This document shows positions 36,234 through 44,454 of a stretch of DNA of 64,000 nt, piece after piece. The first letter of the stretch is position 1. Each line of letters begins with the position of its first letter. The position numbers and the translations under genes are program-made. Under the pieces are notes generated by a model, which saw only the letters and a program-made list of their open reading frames with translations, was not told where the DNA came from and searched no databases. Origin of the DNA: Streptomyces canus (GTDB lineage Bacteria; Actinomycetota; Actinomycetes; Streptomycetales; Streptomycetaceae); contig NZ_KQ948656.1 in the NCBI RefSeq assembly GCF_001514145.1, positions 992,001-1,056,000 on the forward strand, given 5' to 3'.

Positions 36234-37094
36234 TTGCTGTTCACATCCGTCGACGACGTCTCCGCACGCCTCGCCGAGACCGGCTACCTCGCCTCGCCCG
36301 CGGTCGCGACCACCGTCTTCCTCGCCGACCGCCTCGGCAAGCCGCTCCTGGTCGAGGGCCCCGCCGGGGTCGGCAAGACGGAGCTGGCCAAGGCGGTGGC
36401 CGAGGTCGCGCGGGCCCGGCTGGTCCGGCTGCAGTGCTACGAGGGCGTGGACGAGTCCCGGGCGTTGTACGAGTGGAACCACGCCAAGCAGCTTCTGCGG
36501 ATCAGCGCGGGGCGCGACGAGACCTGGGACGAAGCGCGCACGGACATCTTCAGCGAGGAGTTCCTGCTCTCCCGGCCCCTGCTCACGGCGATCCGCGGCG
36601 ACGAGCCCACGGTGCTGCTGATCGACGAGACCGACAAGGCGGACGTCGAGGTCGAGGGCCTGCTGCTCGAGGTGCTCAGCGACTTCCAGGTCACCGTCCC
36701 CGAGCTGGGCACGATCACCGCGTCCCGCCGCCCCTTCGTCGTCCTCACCTCCAACGCCAGCCGCGAACTGTCGGAGGCCCTGCGCCGCCGCTGCCTGTTC
36801 CTGCACATCGGGTTCCCCGAGGAGGAGCTGGAGCGGCGGATCGTACGGCTGAGGGTGCCGGGCCTGGACGAGGCGCTGGCCAAGTCCGTGGTCCGGGTCG
36901 TGGGGGCGCTCAGGGCCATGGACCTGCGCAAGGTGCCCTCGGTCGCGGAGACCATCGACTGGGCGCGGACGCTGCTCGCGCTCGGCGCGGACCACCTCGA
37001 CGAGACGGTCGTACGGGACAGTCTGGGCGTGCTGCTCAAGCACCAGGACGACATCCTCAAGGCGGGGGCCAAGCTCGACCTGGACGCGGTGTGA
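36234..37094 (+). CDS. MoxR-family AAA ATPase
   Basis: The 286-residue ATPase has Walker A GPAGVGKTE (42-50), VRLQCYEGVDESRALYEWN, Walker B TVLLIDETDKAD and sensor-1 VVLTSNASRELSEALRRRC. The CYEGVDE and LYEWNHAKQLL motifs place it in the CoxD/MoxR group that inserts cofactors or remodels complexes with a VWA partner. The start is a TTG at 36234 with a strong AGGAGG five bases upstream; no ATG or GTG gives a full P-loop domain. The VWA gene overlaps its stop by 4 bp. No CO-dehydrogenase or other obvious client lies nearby. Confidence 0.88.
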   Translation: MLFTSVDDVSARLAETGYLASPAVATTVFLADRLGKPLLVEGPAGVGKTELAKAVAEVARARLVRLQCYEGVDESRALYEWNHAKQLLRISAGRDETWDEARTDIFSEEFLLSRPLLTAIRGDEPTVLLIDETDKADVEVEGLLLEVLSDFQVTVPELGTITASRRPFVVLTSNASRELSEALRRRCLFLHIGFPEEELERRIVRLRVPGLDEALAKSVVRVVGALRAMDLRKVPSVAETIDWARTLLALGADHLDETVVRDSLGVLLKHQDDILKAGAKLDLDAV

Positions 37095-38437
37095 GCACCG
37101 CCGAGCGGCTCACCTCCCTGGTCGGCACCCTGCGCGCGCACGGCGTCCGCATCGGGACCGGCGAGACCGTGGACGCGGCCCAGGCGGTCGAGGCGCTGGG
37201 ACTCGCGGACCGGGAACGGCTGCGGGAGGGCCTGGCGGCGACCCTGCTGCACGGCACGGCTCAACGGCAGGTGTTCGACCCGGTCTTCGACCTGTACTTC
37301 CCACGGGGTGTCGGCGCCCCCGACGAGACCTCCGGGGACCGGGACGACCTGCGCGAGCGCCTCGCCAAAGCCCTCGCCGCGAACGACGAGACCCTGATGG
37401 CCCGGCTGGCGGCGGAGGCGGTCGACGGGTTCGGCGGATACGGCAACTCCCCCGCGTCGGACGGCTGGTCGTCGTACCAGACCCTCGACCGGCTGCGCCC
37501 GCAGACGCTGCTCGCGCGCGTCCGCGACGACGTCCGGGGGCAGCAGGGCATGTCCGGGTTCACGGACCGGCTCCTCGAGGACGAGCTCCGGCGGCGCATC
37601 GAGGCGTTCCGCGCGCTGGTGGCGGCGGAGGCCCGGCGGCGGGTCGCCGAGCGGCGGGGCAGGGACGAGATCGCGCGGCGGGCGGTGGCACCGACGACGG
37701 ACCGGGTCGACTTCCTGTTCGCCGGGAAGGACCGGTTGGCCGAACTGCGGCGCACGGTGCAGCCGCTGGCCCGCAAGCTCGCCACCCGGCTCGCGGCCCG
37801 TCGTCGCCGTGCCGCGCGGGGCAGTATCGATCTACGGCGGACCCTGCGTGGTTCGTTGTCCACGGGCGGGGTGCCGATGAAACCGGTACTGCGGCGACGC
37901 AGGCCGGCCCGGCCCGAACTGGTGCTGCTGTGCGATGTGTCGGGCTCGGTGTCAGGGTTCTCGGACTTCACGATGCTGCTGGTGCAGGCGCTGCACGACC
38001 AGTTCAGCAAGGTGCGGGTGTTCGCCTTCGTCAACCGGCTCGACGAGATCACCCGGCTCCTCGAACACGGCGCGGCCGACCCGGAGGGGCTCGGCGCCCG
38101 CATCCGGGCCGAGGCCACGCTGACGGGGTGGCACGGCAGCAGCGACTACGGCGTGGCGCTCGGCGAGTTCGCGTCGCGGTACGCGGATGCGCTGAGCCCG
38201 CGCACGACGGTGTTCGTGCTCGGTGACGCCCGCACCAACATGAGCGACCCGAACCTGCCCGCCGTACGGGAGATCACCGAACGGGCGCGCCACGTCTACT
38301 GGTTGAACCCGGAGGCGCGTGCGCAGTGGGGCACGGGCGACTCGGCCGCGTACGAGTACGCCGAGTCGGTGGAGATGCACGAGTGCCGTAACGTCCGACA
38401 GCTCAGTGCGCTGGTGGGACGACTGCTGCCGATCTGA
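37091..38437 (+). CDS. CoxE-like VWA domain protein
   Basis: The 448-residue protein has an Arg-rich helical first half (ERLTSLVGTLRAHGVRIGTGET, then ARRRVAERRGRDEIARRAV). A VWA_CoxE domain follows with the MIDAS motif LLCDVSGSVSGFS (D-x-S-x-S) and TVFVLGDARTNMSDP. Such proteins work with MoxR ATPases as a chaperone pair. The GTG at 37091 overlaps the ATPase stop codon as GTGA, so the two are made in fixed ratio. It ends in a basic YEYAESVEMHECRNVRQLSALV helix. The 0.7 kb behind it looks decayed, so a third gene of the set may have been lost. Confidence 0.88.
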   Translation: MSTAERLTSLVGTLRAHGVRIGTGETVDAAQAVEALGLADRERLREGLAATLLHGTAQRQVFDPVFDLYFPRGVGAPDETSGDRDDLRERLAKALAANDETLMARLAAEAVDGFGGYGNSPASDGWSSYQTLDRLRPQTLLARVRDDVRGQQGMSGFTDRLLEDELRRRIEAFRALVAAEARRRVAERRGRDEIARRAVAPTTDRVDFLFAGKDRLAELRRTVQPLARKLATRLAARRRRAARGSIDLRRTLRGSLSTGGVPMKPVLRRRRPARPELVLLCDVSGSVSGFSDFTMLLVQALHDQFSKVRVFAFVNRLDEITRLLEHGAADPEGLGARIRAEATLTGWHGSSDYGVALGEFASRYADALSPRTTVFVLGDARTNMSDPNLPAVREITERARHVYWLNPEARAQWGTGDSAAYEYAESVEMHECRNVRQLSALVGRLLPI

Positions 38438-39139
38438 CCCGAGGCCGACGCCGACGAACTCACGGCGGTGGCCGCAGACGCCGAGGCCCGGCTCAGCACC
38501 GCCGCGTTCCACGTGCCGGGCGACACCTGTGCGCTGGAAGCGGAACAGGTCCTGGACCCACCGACCGGCGCCGGACTCCTCGCAGGTTCACCTACACCGC
38601 CCGACCAAGGGGCGGCACCTGTGCGCCGGGCGCGGAGCACCGGTCCGGATGACAGCCGCCGGACTCCTCACGGACTCGCCCGTGCGGGGAGCACCTCCCG
38701 GACCACCCAAGGTCCGGATGAACCCCGCCGAACTCGTCGCAGGCTCACCCACACCGCCGCCCCGGACCGGCCGCACCGGGCAGCCGAGCCCGACCGCGGG
38801 CGCCGAGGCGACACCCCTGCGCCAGGCGCAGAGCAGCCCCCGCGCCCCGCACGGACACCCAGTGGGCGCAGTTCTCGGCGGAAAGGCGGACACCTGGTTC
38901 CAGCGGCACATCGCGCACTACGAGACCAGTTGGGGCCCTCTTCTCCGACGTGCTGCCCGCCCTGGACGCCCTCGCCACCCGGCACGCCGCCTTCTGCGAC
39001 ACCCGACCGGCGATCCCCACCCGCGGTCCCGATGACGCCCGCCGACGCCCACTCCATCGCCGCCCAGGACGAGCCGCGTCGGCGACCCGAGCCCGGCGGT
39101 CCGGAAGAGGGCGGGCCGGCCCGCGCACGTGCAGGTGGC
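38438..39139. pseudogene. Decayed coding-like stretch with imperfect repeats
   Basis: No intact gene can be supported in these 702 bp. Protein-like pieces occur in two plus-strand frames: DTQWAQFSAE (38854 on, frame 1), then ADTWFQRHIAHYETSWGP (38886 on, frame 3), then LFSDVLPALDALATRHAAF (38938 on, back in frame 1). This looks like one gene broken by two compensating frameshifts. In front of it lie three imperfect copies of a roughly 30-bp unit (about 38560-38600, 38640-38685 and 38715-38760) encoding variants of GLLAGSPTPP. It lies between the VWA gene and an SDR gene on the other strand. I cannot name the ancestral family, and sequencing error is possible. Confidence 0.35.
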
Positions 39140-39841
39140 TCAGGCCGCCAACTGCGGGTACAGCGCGGCGAGATCGGCGGCGAGTCCTGCCTTCACCTGC
39201 CGGGTCAGGTCGTCGGCGAGCACCTCGTAGGCGCCGGACTCGATGCCGTCGAGGGCCTGTGCGGCCACGCTCTCGGGGGTGACCTTCGGGGCGTCGATCT
39301 TGGCGGTCATGTCCGTGTCGACGTACCCGACGTGCAGGCCGGTGACCTCGATACCGCGCGGCCGCAGGTCCAGGCGCAGGGAGTTGGTCTGCGACCACAG
39401 GGCGGCCTTGGACGCGCTGTAGGAGCCGGCGATGCCGAGCCACGACAGCACCGAGTGGACGTTCAGGATGTGGCCGCCGCCGTTGCGCTCGATGACCGGA
39501 ACGAAGGCCCGGGTGACGAGGAGCGGGCCGTAGAAGTTGGTCTCGAACTCGCGGCGGACGTCCTCGACGGGGGCGTCCAGGAACCCCGCATTCACCGACG
39601 CGCCCGCGTTGTTGATCAGCAGGGTGACGTCCTGGGCCTGCTCGGCGGCGGCCGCGACGGAGGCCGCGTCGCTCACCTCGAGCGCCAGCGGGACAGCGTT
39701 GGGGTGCGTGACGGTCCGCGGGTCGCGGGCGGTGGCGTACACCTTCTTCGCGCCGCGCTCGTACAGGGCGGACACCAGGGCCCGGCCGATGCCGCGGCTT
39801 CCGCCGGTGACCAGGGCCACGGAACCTTCGATGGTGGTCAT
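39140..39841 (-). CDS. Short-chain dehydrogenase/reductase
   Basis: The 233-residue classical SDR has the nucleotide motif VTGGSRGIGRAL (residues 11-22), NNAGAS and the catalytic YSASKAA with the Ser of VHSVLSW before it. It is a little shorter than most family members. The substrate cannot be predicted. The ATG at 39841 has GGAGA eight bases upstream. Two TetR-type palindromes lie between it and the divergent MDR oxidoreductase gene, so both enzymes may be induced by the same compound, but no TetR gene is encoded next to them. Confidence 0.88.
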   Translation of the reverse strand: MTTIEGSVALVTGGSRGIGRALVSALYERGAKKVYATARDPRTVTHPNAVPLALEVSDAASVAAAAEQAQDVTLLINNAGASVNAGFLDAPVEDVRREFETNFYGPLLVTRAFVPVIERNGGGHILNVHSVLSWLGIAGSYSASKAALWSQTNSLRLDLRPRGIEVTGLHVGYVDTDMTAKIDAPKVTPESVAAQALDGIESGAYEVLADDLTRQVKAGLAADLAALYPQLAA

Positions 39842-39863
39842 GCGAGTCTCCAGGAACATCGAG

Positions 39864-39877
39864 AAACTGATCGGTTT
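39864..39877. promoter_or_regulatory. TetR-type palindrome 1 (AAACTGATCGGTTT)
   Basis: A 14-bp near-perfect palindrome 22 bp before the SDR start, centred 31 bp (about three turns) from a second copy. Confidence 0.55.
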
Positions 39878-39894
39878 ACCTACGCCAGCAGAGT

Positions 39895-39908
39895 AGACCG
39901 ATCGGTTT
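39895..39908. promoter_or_regulatory. TetR-type palindrome 2 (AGACCGATCGGTTT)
   Basis: The second 14-bp copy keeps the ACCGATCGGT core and lies between the SDR gene and the divergent MDR gene. AAACCGATCGGTTT is a plausible consensus. Confidence 0.55.
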
Positions 39909-39962
39909 CCGATGGCAAGGCGAGGCCTCTTCCCTACGCTCCGGAACGACGGAGGGGGTCGC

Positions 39963-40937
39963 ATGAAGGCAGTCGTCCAGGACCGGTACGGCTCGGTGGA
40001 CACACTGGAGTTGAGGGAGGTCGAGCAGCCGGTGCCGGCCGCCGACGAGGTGCTCGTCCGGGTGCACGCGGCCTCGGTGAACGCCTACGACTGGCACTAC
40101 CTGCGCGGCGACCCGAAGATCGCCCGGCTGTCGTTCGGGCCGCGTGCGCCGAAGGTGCGGATCCGGGGCCGGGACTTCGCCGGCCGCGTCGAGGCGGTCG
40201 GTGACCGGGTCAAGGGCCTGCGTCCGGGCGACGAGGTGTATGGCGAGGCGGACGGGACGTTCGCCGAGTTCGTGTGCGCCAAGGACAGCGAGACGGACCT
40301 CAAGCCGGCCGGCCTCTCCTTCGAGCAGGCCGCCGCGATGCCGCTGGCCGCCAACACCGCGCTCATCGGACTGCGGGACGTGGCCGGACTCCTGGCCGGG
40401 CAGTCCGTCCTGGTGAACGGCGCGTCGGGTGGCGTGGGCACCTTCGCCGTACAGATCGCGAAGGCGTACGGCGCCGAGGTGACCGCCGTGTGCAGTGCGC
40501 GCAACGTCGAGCTCGTCGGGTCGCTCGGGGCGGACCAGATCGTCGACTACACCAGGGAGGACTTCGCCCGCGCCGGACGCCGCTACGACGTCGTACTGGA
40601 CCTGGTGGGCAATCGTTCACTGGGCGATCTGCGGCGCGCGACGGCTTCCGCCGGAACGGTCGTCCTGTCCGGCGGGGGCGTGTACGAGGGCGGCAGCCTC
40701 CTCGGCCCCGTGCGGCTCACGGTGCGGGGACTGCTTCTCTCCCCCTTCGTCCGGCAACGGGTGCTCCAACTCCCGGCGAAGGCACGCAAGGAGAACCTCA
40801 CGGCCCTGCGGAAACTCGCCGAGGCAGGGAAGATCACCCCGGCCGTCGAGCGGACGTATCCGCTCGGCGAGGCGGCCGAGGCCATCCGGCATCTGGAGGT
40901 GGAGCACGCGCGCGCGAAGATCGTCGTCACGGTGTGA
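39963..40937 (+). CDS. NAD(P)-dependent MDR oxidoreductase
   Basis: The 324-residue protein is a zinc-free medium-chain reductase of the quinone-reductase/zeta-crystallin type: GroES-like N-terminal half (ASVNAYDWHYLRGDP, GRDFAGRVEAVGDRV), then VNGASGGVGTFAVQIAKAYGA and LGADQIVDYTREDF. It differs from the other MDR enzyme at the left end of the window and is not a recent duplicate. The ATG at 39963 is chosen because MKAVVQDRYG is the conserved family start; an ATG at 39912 would run through the operator region. It probably shares control with the divergent SDR gene. The substrate is unknown. Confidence 0.85.
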   Translation: MKAVVQDRYGSVDTLELREVEQPVPAADEVLVRVHAASVNAYDWHYLRGDPKIARLSFGPRAPKVRIRGRDFAGRVEAVGDRVKGLRPGDEVYGEADGTFAEFVCAKDSETDLKPAGLSFEQAAAMPLAANTALIGLRDVAGLLAGQSVLVNGASGGVGTFAVQIAKAYGAEVTAVCSARNVELVGSLGADQIVDYTREDFARAGRRYDVVLDLVGNRSLGDLRRATASAGTVVLSGGGVYEGGSLLGPVRLTVRGLLLSPFVRQRVLQLPAKARKENLTALRKLAEAGKITPAVERTYPLGEAAEAIRHLEVEHARAKIVVTV

Positions 40938-40962
40938 GAGGTGACGGGACGGAACGGGCGCC

Positions 40963-41322
40963 TCACTTGCCCTTCGCGTAGTCCTTCGCCATGCCGCCCG
41001 CGAAGTCGTAGACCACGCACTGCTCGTCGCCGACGACCCAGGCGTCGTGCCCGGGTGCCACCACGAAGATGTCGCCGGGGCCCAGTTCGCCCTCGCCACC
41101 GTCGTCCATGGCGATGCGCATGCGGCCCTGGACCACATAGCCGTTGTGGTGGACCTCGCAGCTCTTGGTGCCCGCGATGGGTGCCACGGACTCGGACCAG
41201 CGCCAGCCCGGTTCGAAGGTGCCCACGGCGAAGTCCAGTCCGCTCATGTGGACCGCTTCGAGGTGGCCCCGCGGGAAATCGCGGCGCTCGTCCGGCTTGT
41301 CGAGCGTCTTCACCTCAAACAT
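40963..41322 (-). CDS. Cupin-domain protein
   Basis: The 119-residue protein is a single small cupin: SCEVHHNGYVVQGRMRIAMDDG (first motif, with the HH and a later acidic residue) and GELGPGDIFVVAPGHDAWVVGDE (second motif with His). Metal-binding histidines are largely kept, so it may bind a metal and act as an enzyme or sensor; many such proteins have unknown roles. It has a GGGAGAG before the ATG at 41322. It lies convergent with the MDR gene (25-bp gap) and 176 bp downstream of the dehydratase gene. Confidence 0.8.
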   Translation of the reverse strand: MFEVKTLDKPDERRDFPRGHLEAVHMSGLDFAVGTFEPGWRWSESVAPIAGTKSCEVHHNGYVVQGRMRIAMDDGGEGELGPGDIFVVAPGHDAWVVGDEQCVVYDFAGGMAKDYAKGK

Positions 41323-41498
41323 GACGGCTCTCCCTTCCGGCCGTGTTTCCGTACGGCCGGGGCCGGTCTCCGTCTCCCGCCCTTCCTGGGCAGCACCGGC
41401 GGGGGCCGAGCCCCACCACTCCATCGTCCGCCTGTCCGGTCCGGCCTGCCATTCGAGTGCGAACGCCCGCTCTGACCCGCCCCTCGGGCCCCACCCCC

Positions 41499-42476
41499 TC
41501 AGACCCCGCCCGCACAGAGCCGTGCGAAGCGCTCCGCGTCGACGTTGCCACCGGAGACGATCACACCGATCCGGTCGGGGAGGGCGCTCACCCGGCCGCT
41601 GAGCAGGGCGGCCAACGGAGTCGCGCCACTCGGCTCGACGACGATCTTCAGCCGCTCGAAGACGAACCGCATGGCCTCGCGGATCTCGTCGTCGGAGACC
41701 AGCACGATCTCGTCGACCAGCCGCCGGTTCACCGAGAAGGTCAGCTCGCCCGGTGTGTGCAGGGCCTGTCCGTCGGCGATGGTCTTCGGTACCGGGATGC
41801 TGACGCGCCGCCCCGCCTCCAGGGACCGCTTGGTGTCGTCGCCGGCCTCCGGTTCCACGCCGACCATGCGGATATCCGGGTGCAGCCCCTTGGCGGCGGT
41901 CGCGCTGCCCGCCATCAGTCCGCCGCCTCCGACGGGAGTGAGCAGCGCGCCCAACTCGCCCGTCTCTTCCAGGAGTTCGAGGGCGGCCGTGCCCTGTCCC
42001 GCCATCACGTGCGGGTGTTCGTACGGCGGGATGAGCGCCAGGCCCCGCTCGGTGGCCAGGGCCTCGGCGATGGCCACGCGGTCGCCGGTGTAGCGGTCGT
42101 ACGTGACGATCTCGGCGCCGTAGCCCTCGGTGGCCGCCCGCTTGGAGGGCGGGGCGTCCTCGGGCATGACGATCACGGCGGTGGTGCCGAGCTCGCGGGC
42201 GGCCAGGGCGACGGCCTGGGCGTGGTTCCCCGAGGAGTAGGCGGCGATGCCCCGGGCCAGTTGCTCCGGGGTCAGCCGGGAGGCCGCGTTGTAGGCGCCG
42301 CGGAACTTGAAGGCGCCGACCCGCTGGAAGTTCTCGCACTTGAGGAAGACCTCGGCGCCGACCAGCGCGTCGAGGGTCCGTGAGCGCAGCACCGGTGTGC
42401 GGTGCGCGACGCCTTTGAGCCGGGTGGCCGCCTCCTGGACGTCGTCCAGGGTGACCGGCGGGGTGGTGGTCGTCAC
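41499..42476 (-). CDS. Threonine dehydratase-like PLP enzyme
   Basis: The 325-residue protein is a fold-type II PLP enzyme with the lysine motif VGAFKFRGAYNA (Lys near residue 57), the phosphate loop PVGGGGLMAGSATA and IVSGGNVD. It has no C-terminal ACT domain, so it is catabolic or a serine racemase/hydroxyaspartate dehydratase-type enzyme and not the feedback-regulated isoleucine enzyme. It should convert threonine, serine or a related hydroxy-amino acid to an oxo acid and ammonia. The start is a GTG at 42476 overlapping the regulator stop as GTGA, with GGAGGG upstream. Expression is tied to the YheO-type regulator. Confidence 0.85.
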   Translation of the reverse strand: MTTTTPPVTLDDVQEAATRLKGVAHRTPVLRSRTLDALVGAEVFLKCENFQRVGAFKFRGAYNAASRLTPEQLARGIAAYSSGNHAQAVALAARELGTTAVIVMPEDAPPSKRAATEGYGAEIVTYDRYTGDRVAIAEALATERGLALIPPYEHPHVMAGQGTAALELLEETGELGALLTPVGGGGLMAGSATAAKGLHPDIRMVGVEPEAGDDTKRSLEAGRRVSIPVPKTIADGQALHTPGELTFSVNRRLVDEIVLVSDDEIREAMRFVFERLKIVVEPSGATPLAALLSGRVSALPDRIGVIVSGGNVDAERFARLCAGGV

Positions 42477-43126
42477 GAGTGCCCTCCAGTGGTCGCCTGT
42501 TTCCGGGACTGGGAGAGGTAGCTGTAGGCGGAGGCGCGCGAGATCCCGAGCCGTCCGGCCACCTGCTCGATCGCCCGCCGCACCGCGAACACGCCCCGTT
42601 CGTCCAGGCTGCGGAACAGGTCCAGGCGCCCGGTGCGGTCGAGCAGTGCCCACGACTGATGCCGGTGCGCGTCCAGCATGACGTCGACAACGGAGTCGAT
42701 GTCGTCACCGAAGGTGGTGACGGGCGGCTCCTCGGGGGCGGTGCCGGTGCCGGCCAGGGCTCCCAGCAAGGCGTGGACCTCGCTCGCCGCGGTGACGTCG
42801 ACATTGACGCACAACGCGCCGAAGACCGCGCCCGAGGAGTCCCGCAGCAGCATCGTCGACGACTTGACGAGCTTGCCGGCATCGGTCCGGGTGACGTAGT
42901 TCAGCTCGTCGGCCGCCTCGTCGCCACGGGCGACCATCCGCAGGCCGATCTCGCTCATCGCCCCGCCGACTCTGCGCCCGGTCACCGAGCCGGCGAGCGC
43001 CACCACCGAGTTCTCCGGCCTGCGGTAGTCGTGCAGCACCACCTCGCACACCGGCCCGAAGGTCGCCGCGATCCCGTCGACCACCGAAGTGAGCGCGGCG
43101 ACAATCGCGTCCCGCTCGGCCTCCAT
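42473..43126 (-). CDS. YheO/DauR-type PAS-HTH regulator
   Basis: The 217-residue protein has the YheO-type PAS-like domain at residues 10-110 (FGPVCEVVLHDYRRPENSVVALAG, KLVKSSTMLLRDSSGAVFGALCVNVDV). A C-terminal helix-turn-helix follows (RGVFAVRRAIEQVAGRLGISRASAYSYL). Members control amino-acid catabolism genes, as DauR does for D-arginine. Here the dehydratase gene is translationally coupled behind it, so threonine, serine or a related amino acid is a likely signal. The ATG at 43126 has GGGAGGA upstream. A short inverted repeat at 43175-43189 may be its operator. Confidence 0.8.
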   Translation of the reverse strand: MEAERDAIVAALTSVVDGIAATFGPVCEVVLHDYRRPENSVVALAGSVTGRRVGGAMSEIGLRMVARGDEAADELNYVTRTDAGKLVKSSTMLLRDSSGAVFGALCVNVDVTAASEVHALLGALAGTGTAPEEPPVTTFGDDIDSVVDVMLDAHRHQSWALLDRTGRLDLFRSLDERGVFAVRRAIEQVAGRLGISRASAYSYLSQSRKQATTGGHS

Positions 43127-43174
43127 CGCATCCTCCCACCTCCGACAGTCCATCTAGACTAGCAATCCAGACAC

Positions 43175-43189
43175 TGGACCACCAGTCCA
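43175..43189. promoter_or_regulatory. Inverted repeat TGGAC-CACCA-GTCCA
   Basis: A five-base inverted repeat about 50 bp before the YheO-type regulator gene. It may be an autoregulatory site; the short arms make chance possible. Confidence 0.35.
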
Positions 43190-43222
43190 ATCCGGTCGCC
43201 CGTCCCTGTTTGTCCGCAGATC

Positions 43223-43250
43223 TTGACCGTCGGAATGTTACCGGTAACAT
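43223..43250 (+). promoter_or_regulatory. MFS/GH35 operon promoter with 16-bp LacI operator
   Basis: ATGTTACCGGTAACAT (43235-43250) is a perfect 16-bp palindrome with the central CG pair typical of LacI operators. It lies in the spacer and over the -10 region of a promoter with TTGACC at 43223-43228 and TAACAT at 43245-43250. Repressor binding would exclude polymerase. Confidence 0.8.
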
Positions 43251-43258
43251 CAACGTCC

Positions 43259-44425
43259 ATGTCCTGCACACTGACGCCGCAGCGCGCTCCGGTCTTCAGC
43301 CCGGCCGCCGTGGTCGCCTCCTGCGTCGGGTTCGTGCTCATCGGCGCGCTCCAGGCGCTGTACGGCCCGGCGATCCCCGCCTTCCGCGAGGACTTCGGGT
43401 TGTCTCCCTCGGAGGCCGGACTCGGTCTCAGCGCCCATTTCGTCGGCGGGGTCGCCGGGGTGCTGCTGTTCGACCGGCTCTTCGGCCGGATCGGCAACCG
43501 GCGGATCCTGGGCGCCTCGTACCTGCTGATGGCCGTCGGTGCGGCGGGCTTCGCGCTCGCGCCGAACTGGCCCACCGCCCTGACCGCGGCGCTGCTCGCC
43601 GGCCTTGGCTTCGGCGGCATCGACTACGGCCTGAACCAACTGTTCGCGGTCGGCTTCGGCCACCGTTCCACCGCGATGCTGAACATTCTCAACGCGCACT
43701 TCGGCGTGGGCGCGATCCTCGGTCCGGCGCTGATCGGCGTGGCGGGTGCCGGTCACTATCCGGCGGTCTTCCTCGGCTTCGCGCTCGCCAACCTGCCGTT
43801 GCTGCTGTGCCTGAAGGGCGTACGGAACCGGGCGCCCCAGCCGTCCGGCACGGCTCCCGACTCCCCCGGCGCTCTCGGCCGCAGCCTGGCCTCCGTGCTC
43901 TCCGTGTTCGTCGCCCTCTACGTCCTGCACGTGGGCATCGAGGCGGGCGTCGGCGGCTGGGAACCCACCCATCTGCAGACCGTGGGATACGGCGCCGGAG
44001 TGGCTGCGACCGCCACCTCCGTCTACTGGCTGATGATGACAGTGGGCCGCTTCCTGGTCGCCCCGATCGCGCTGCGGTTCTCGGCACAGGCCATCATCAC
44101 CGTGTCCTGCGCGGGTATGACGGTCTGTCTTCTGCTCGCGTCCGTAAGGGAGTTGGCGCCCTACGCGTATGCCGGTGTCGGTCTGTTCATCGCGCCGATC
44201 TTCCCCACCGGTCTGCCCTGGCTGCACCGGGCCGCCCCCGGCGCCCGACGCGCCGGCGCGCTGGTCATCGCCGCCTCGATGATCGGCGGTGTGGCGGCGG
44301 GACCGGCGCTGGGCAAGGCCATCGAATGGTCCGGGATCCGGGCCGTTCCGCTGCTGCTGAGCGGTGTCTCCGCGCTGTGTCTCGCCGCCACGCTCTGGCT
44401 CGTCCGCAGTACCCGAACCCGCTGA
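43259..44425 (+). CDS. MFS transporter, probable sugar or glycoside permease
   Basis: The 388-residue protein has 12 predicted membrane helices and an MFS signature between helices 2 and 3 (DRLFGRIGNRRILGASY), with a repeat-like ADxxGR equivalent in the second half (MMTVGRFLVAPIALRF). It resembles the FucP/bypass-of-stop-codon-6 group of MFS proteins. As first gene of an operon with two GH35 enzymes and a LacI regulator, it probably imports the oligosaccharide or galactoside they cleave. The ATG at 43259 lies nine bases after the operator, so the leader is very short. Substrate inferred from context only. Confidence 0.8.
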   Translation: MSCTLTPQRAPVFSPAAVVASCVGFVLIGALQALYGPAIPAFREDFGLSPSEAGLGLSAHFVGGVAGVLLFDRLFGRIGNRRILGASYLLMAVGAAGFALAPNWPTALTAALLAGLGFGGIDYGLNQLFAVGFGHRSTAMLNILNAHFGVGAILGPALIGVAGAGHYPAVFLGFALANLPLLLCLKGVRNRAPQPSGTAPDSPGALGRSLASVLSVFVALYVLHVGIEAGVGGWEPTHLQTVGYGAGVAATATSVYWLMMTVGRFLVAPIALRFSAQAIITVSCAGMTVCLLLASVRELAPYAYAGVGLFIAPIFPTGLPWLHRAAPGARRAGALVIAASMIGGVAAGPALGKAIEWSGIRAVPLLLSGVSALCLAATLWLVRSTRTR

Positions 44426-44454
44426 ACTCCCGCTGACTCGAAGGGATGCCCCGC

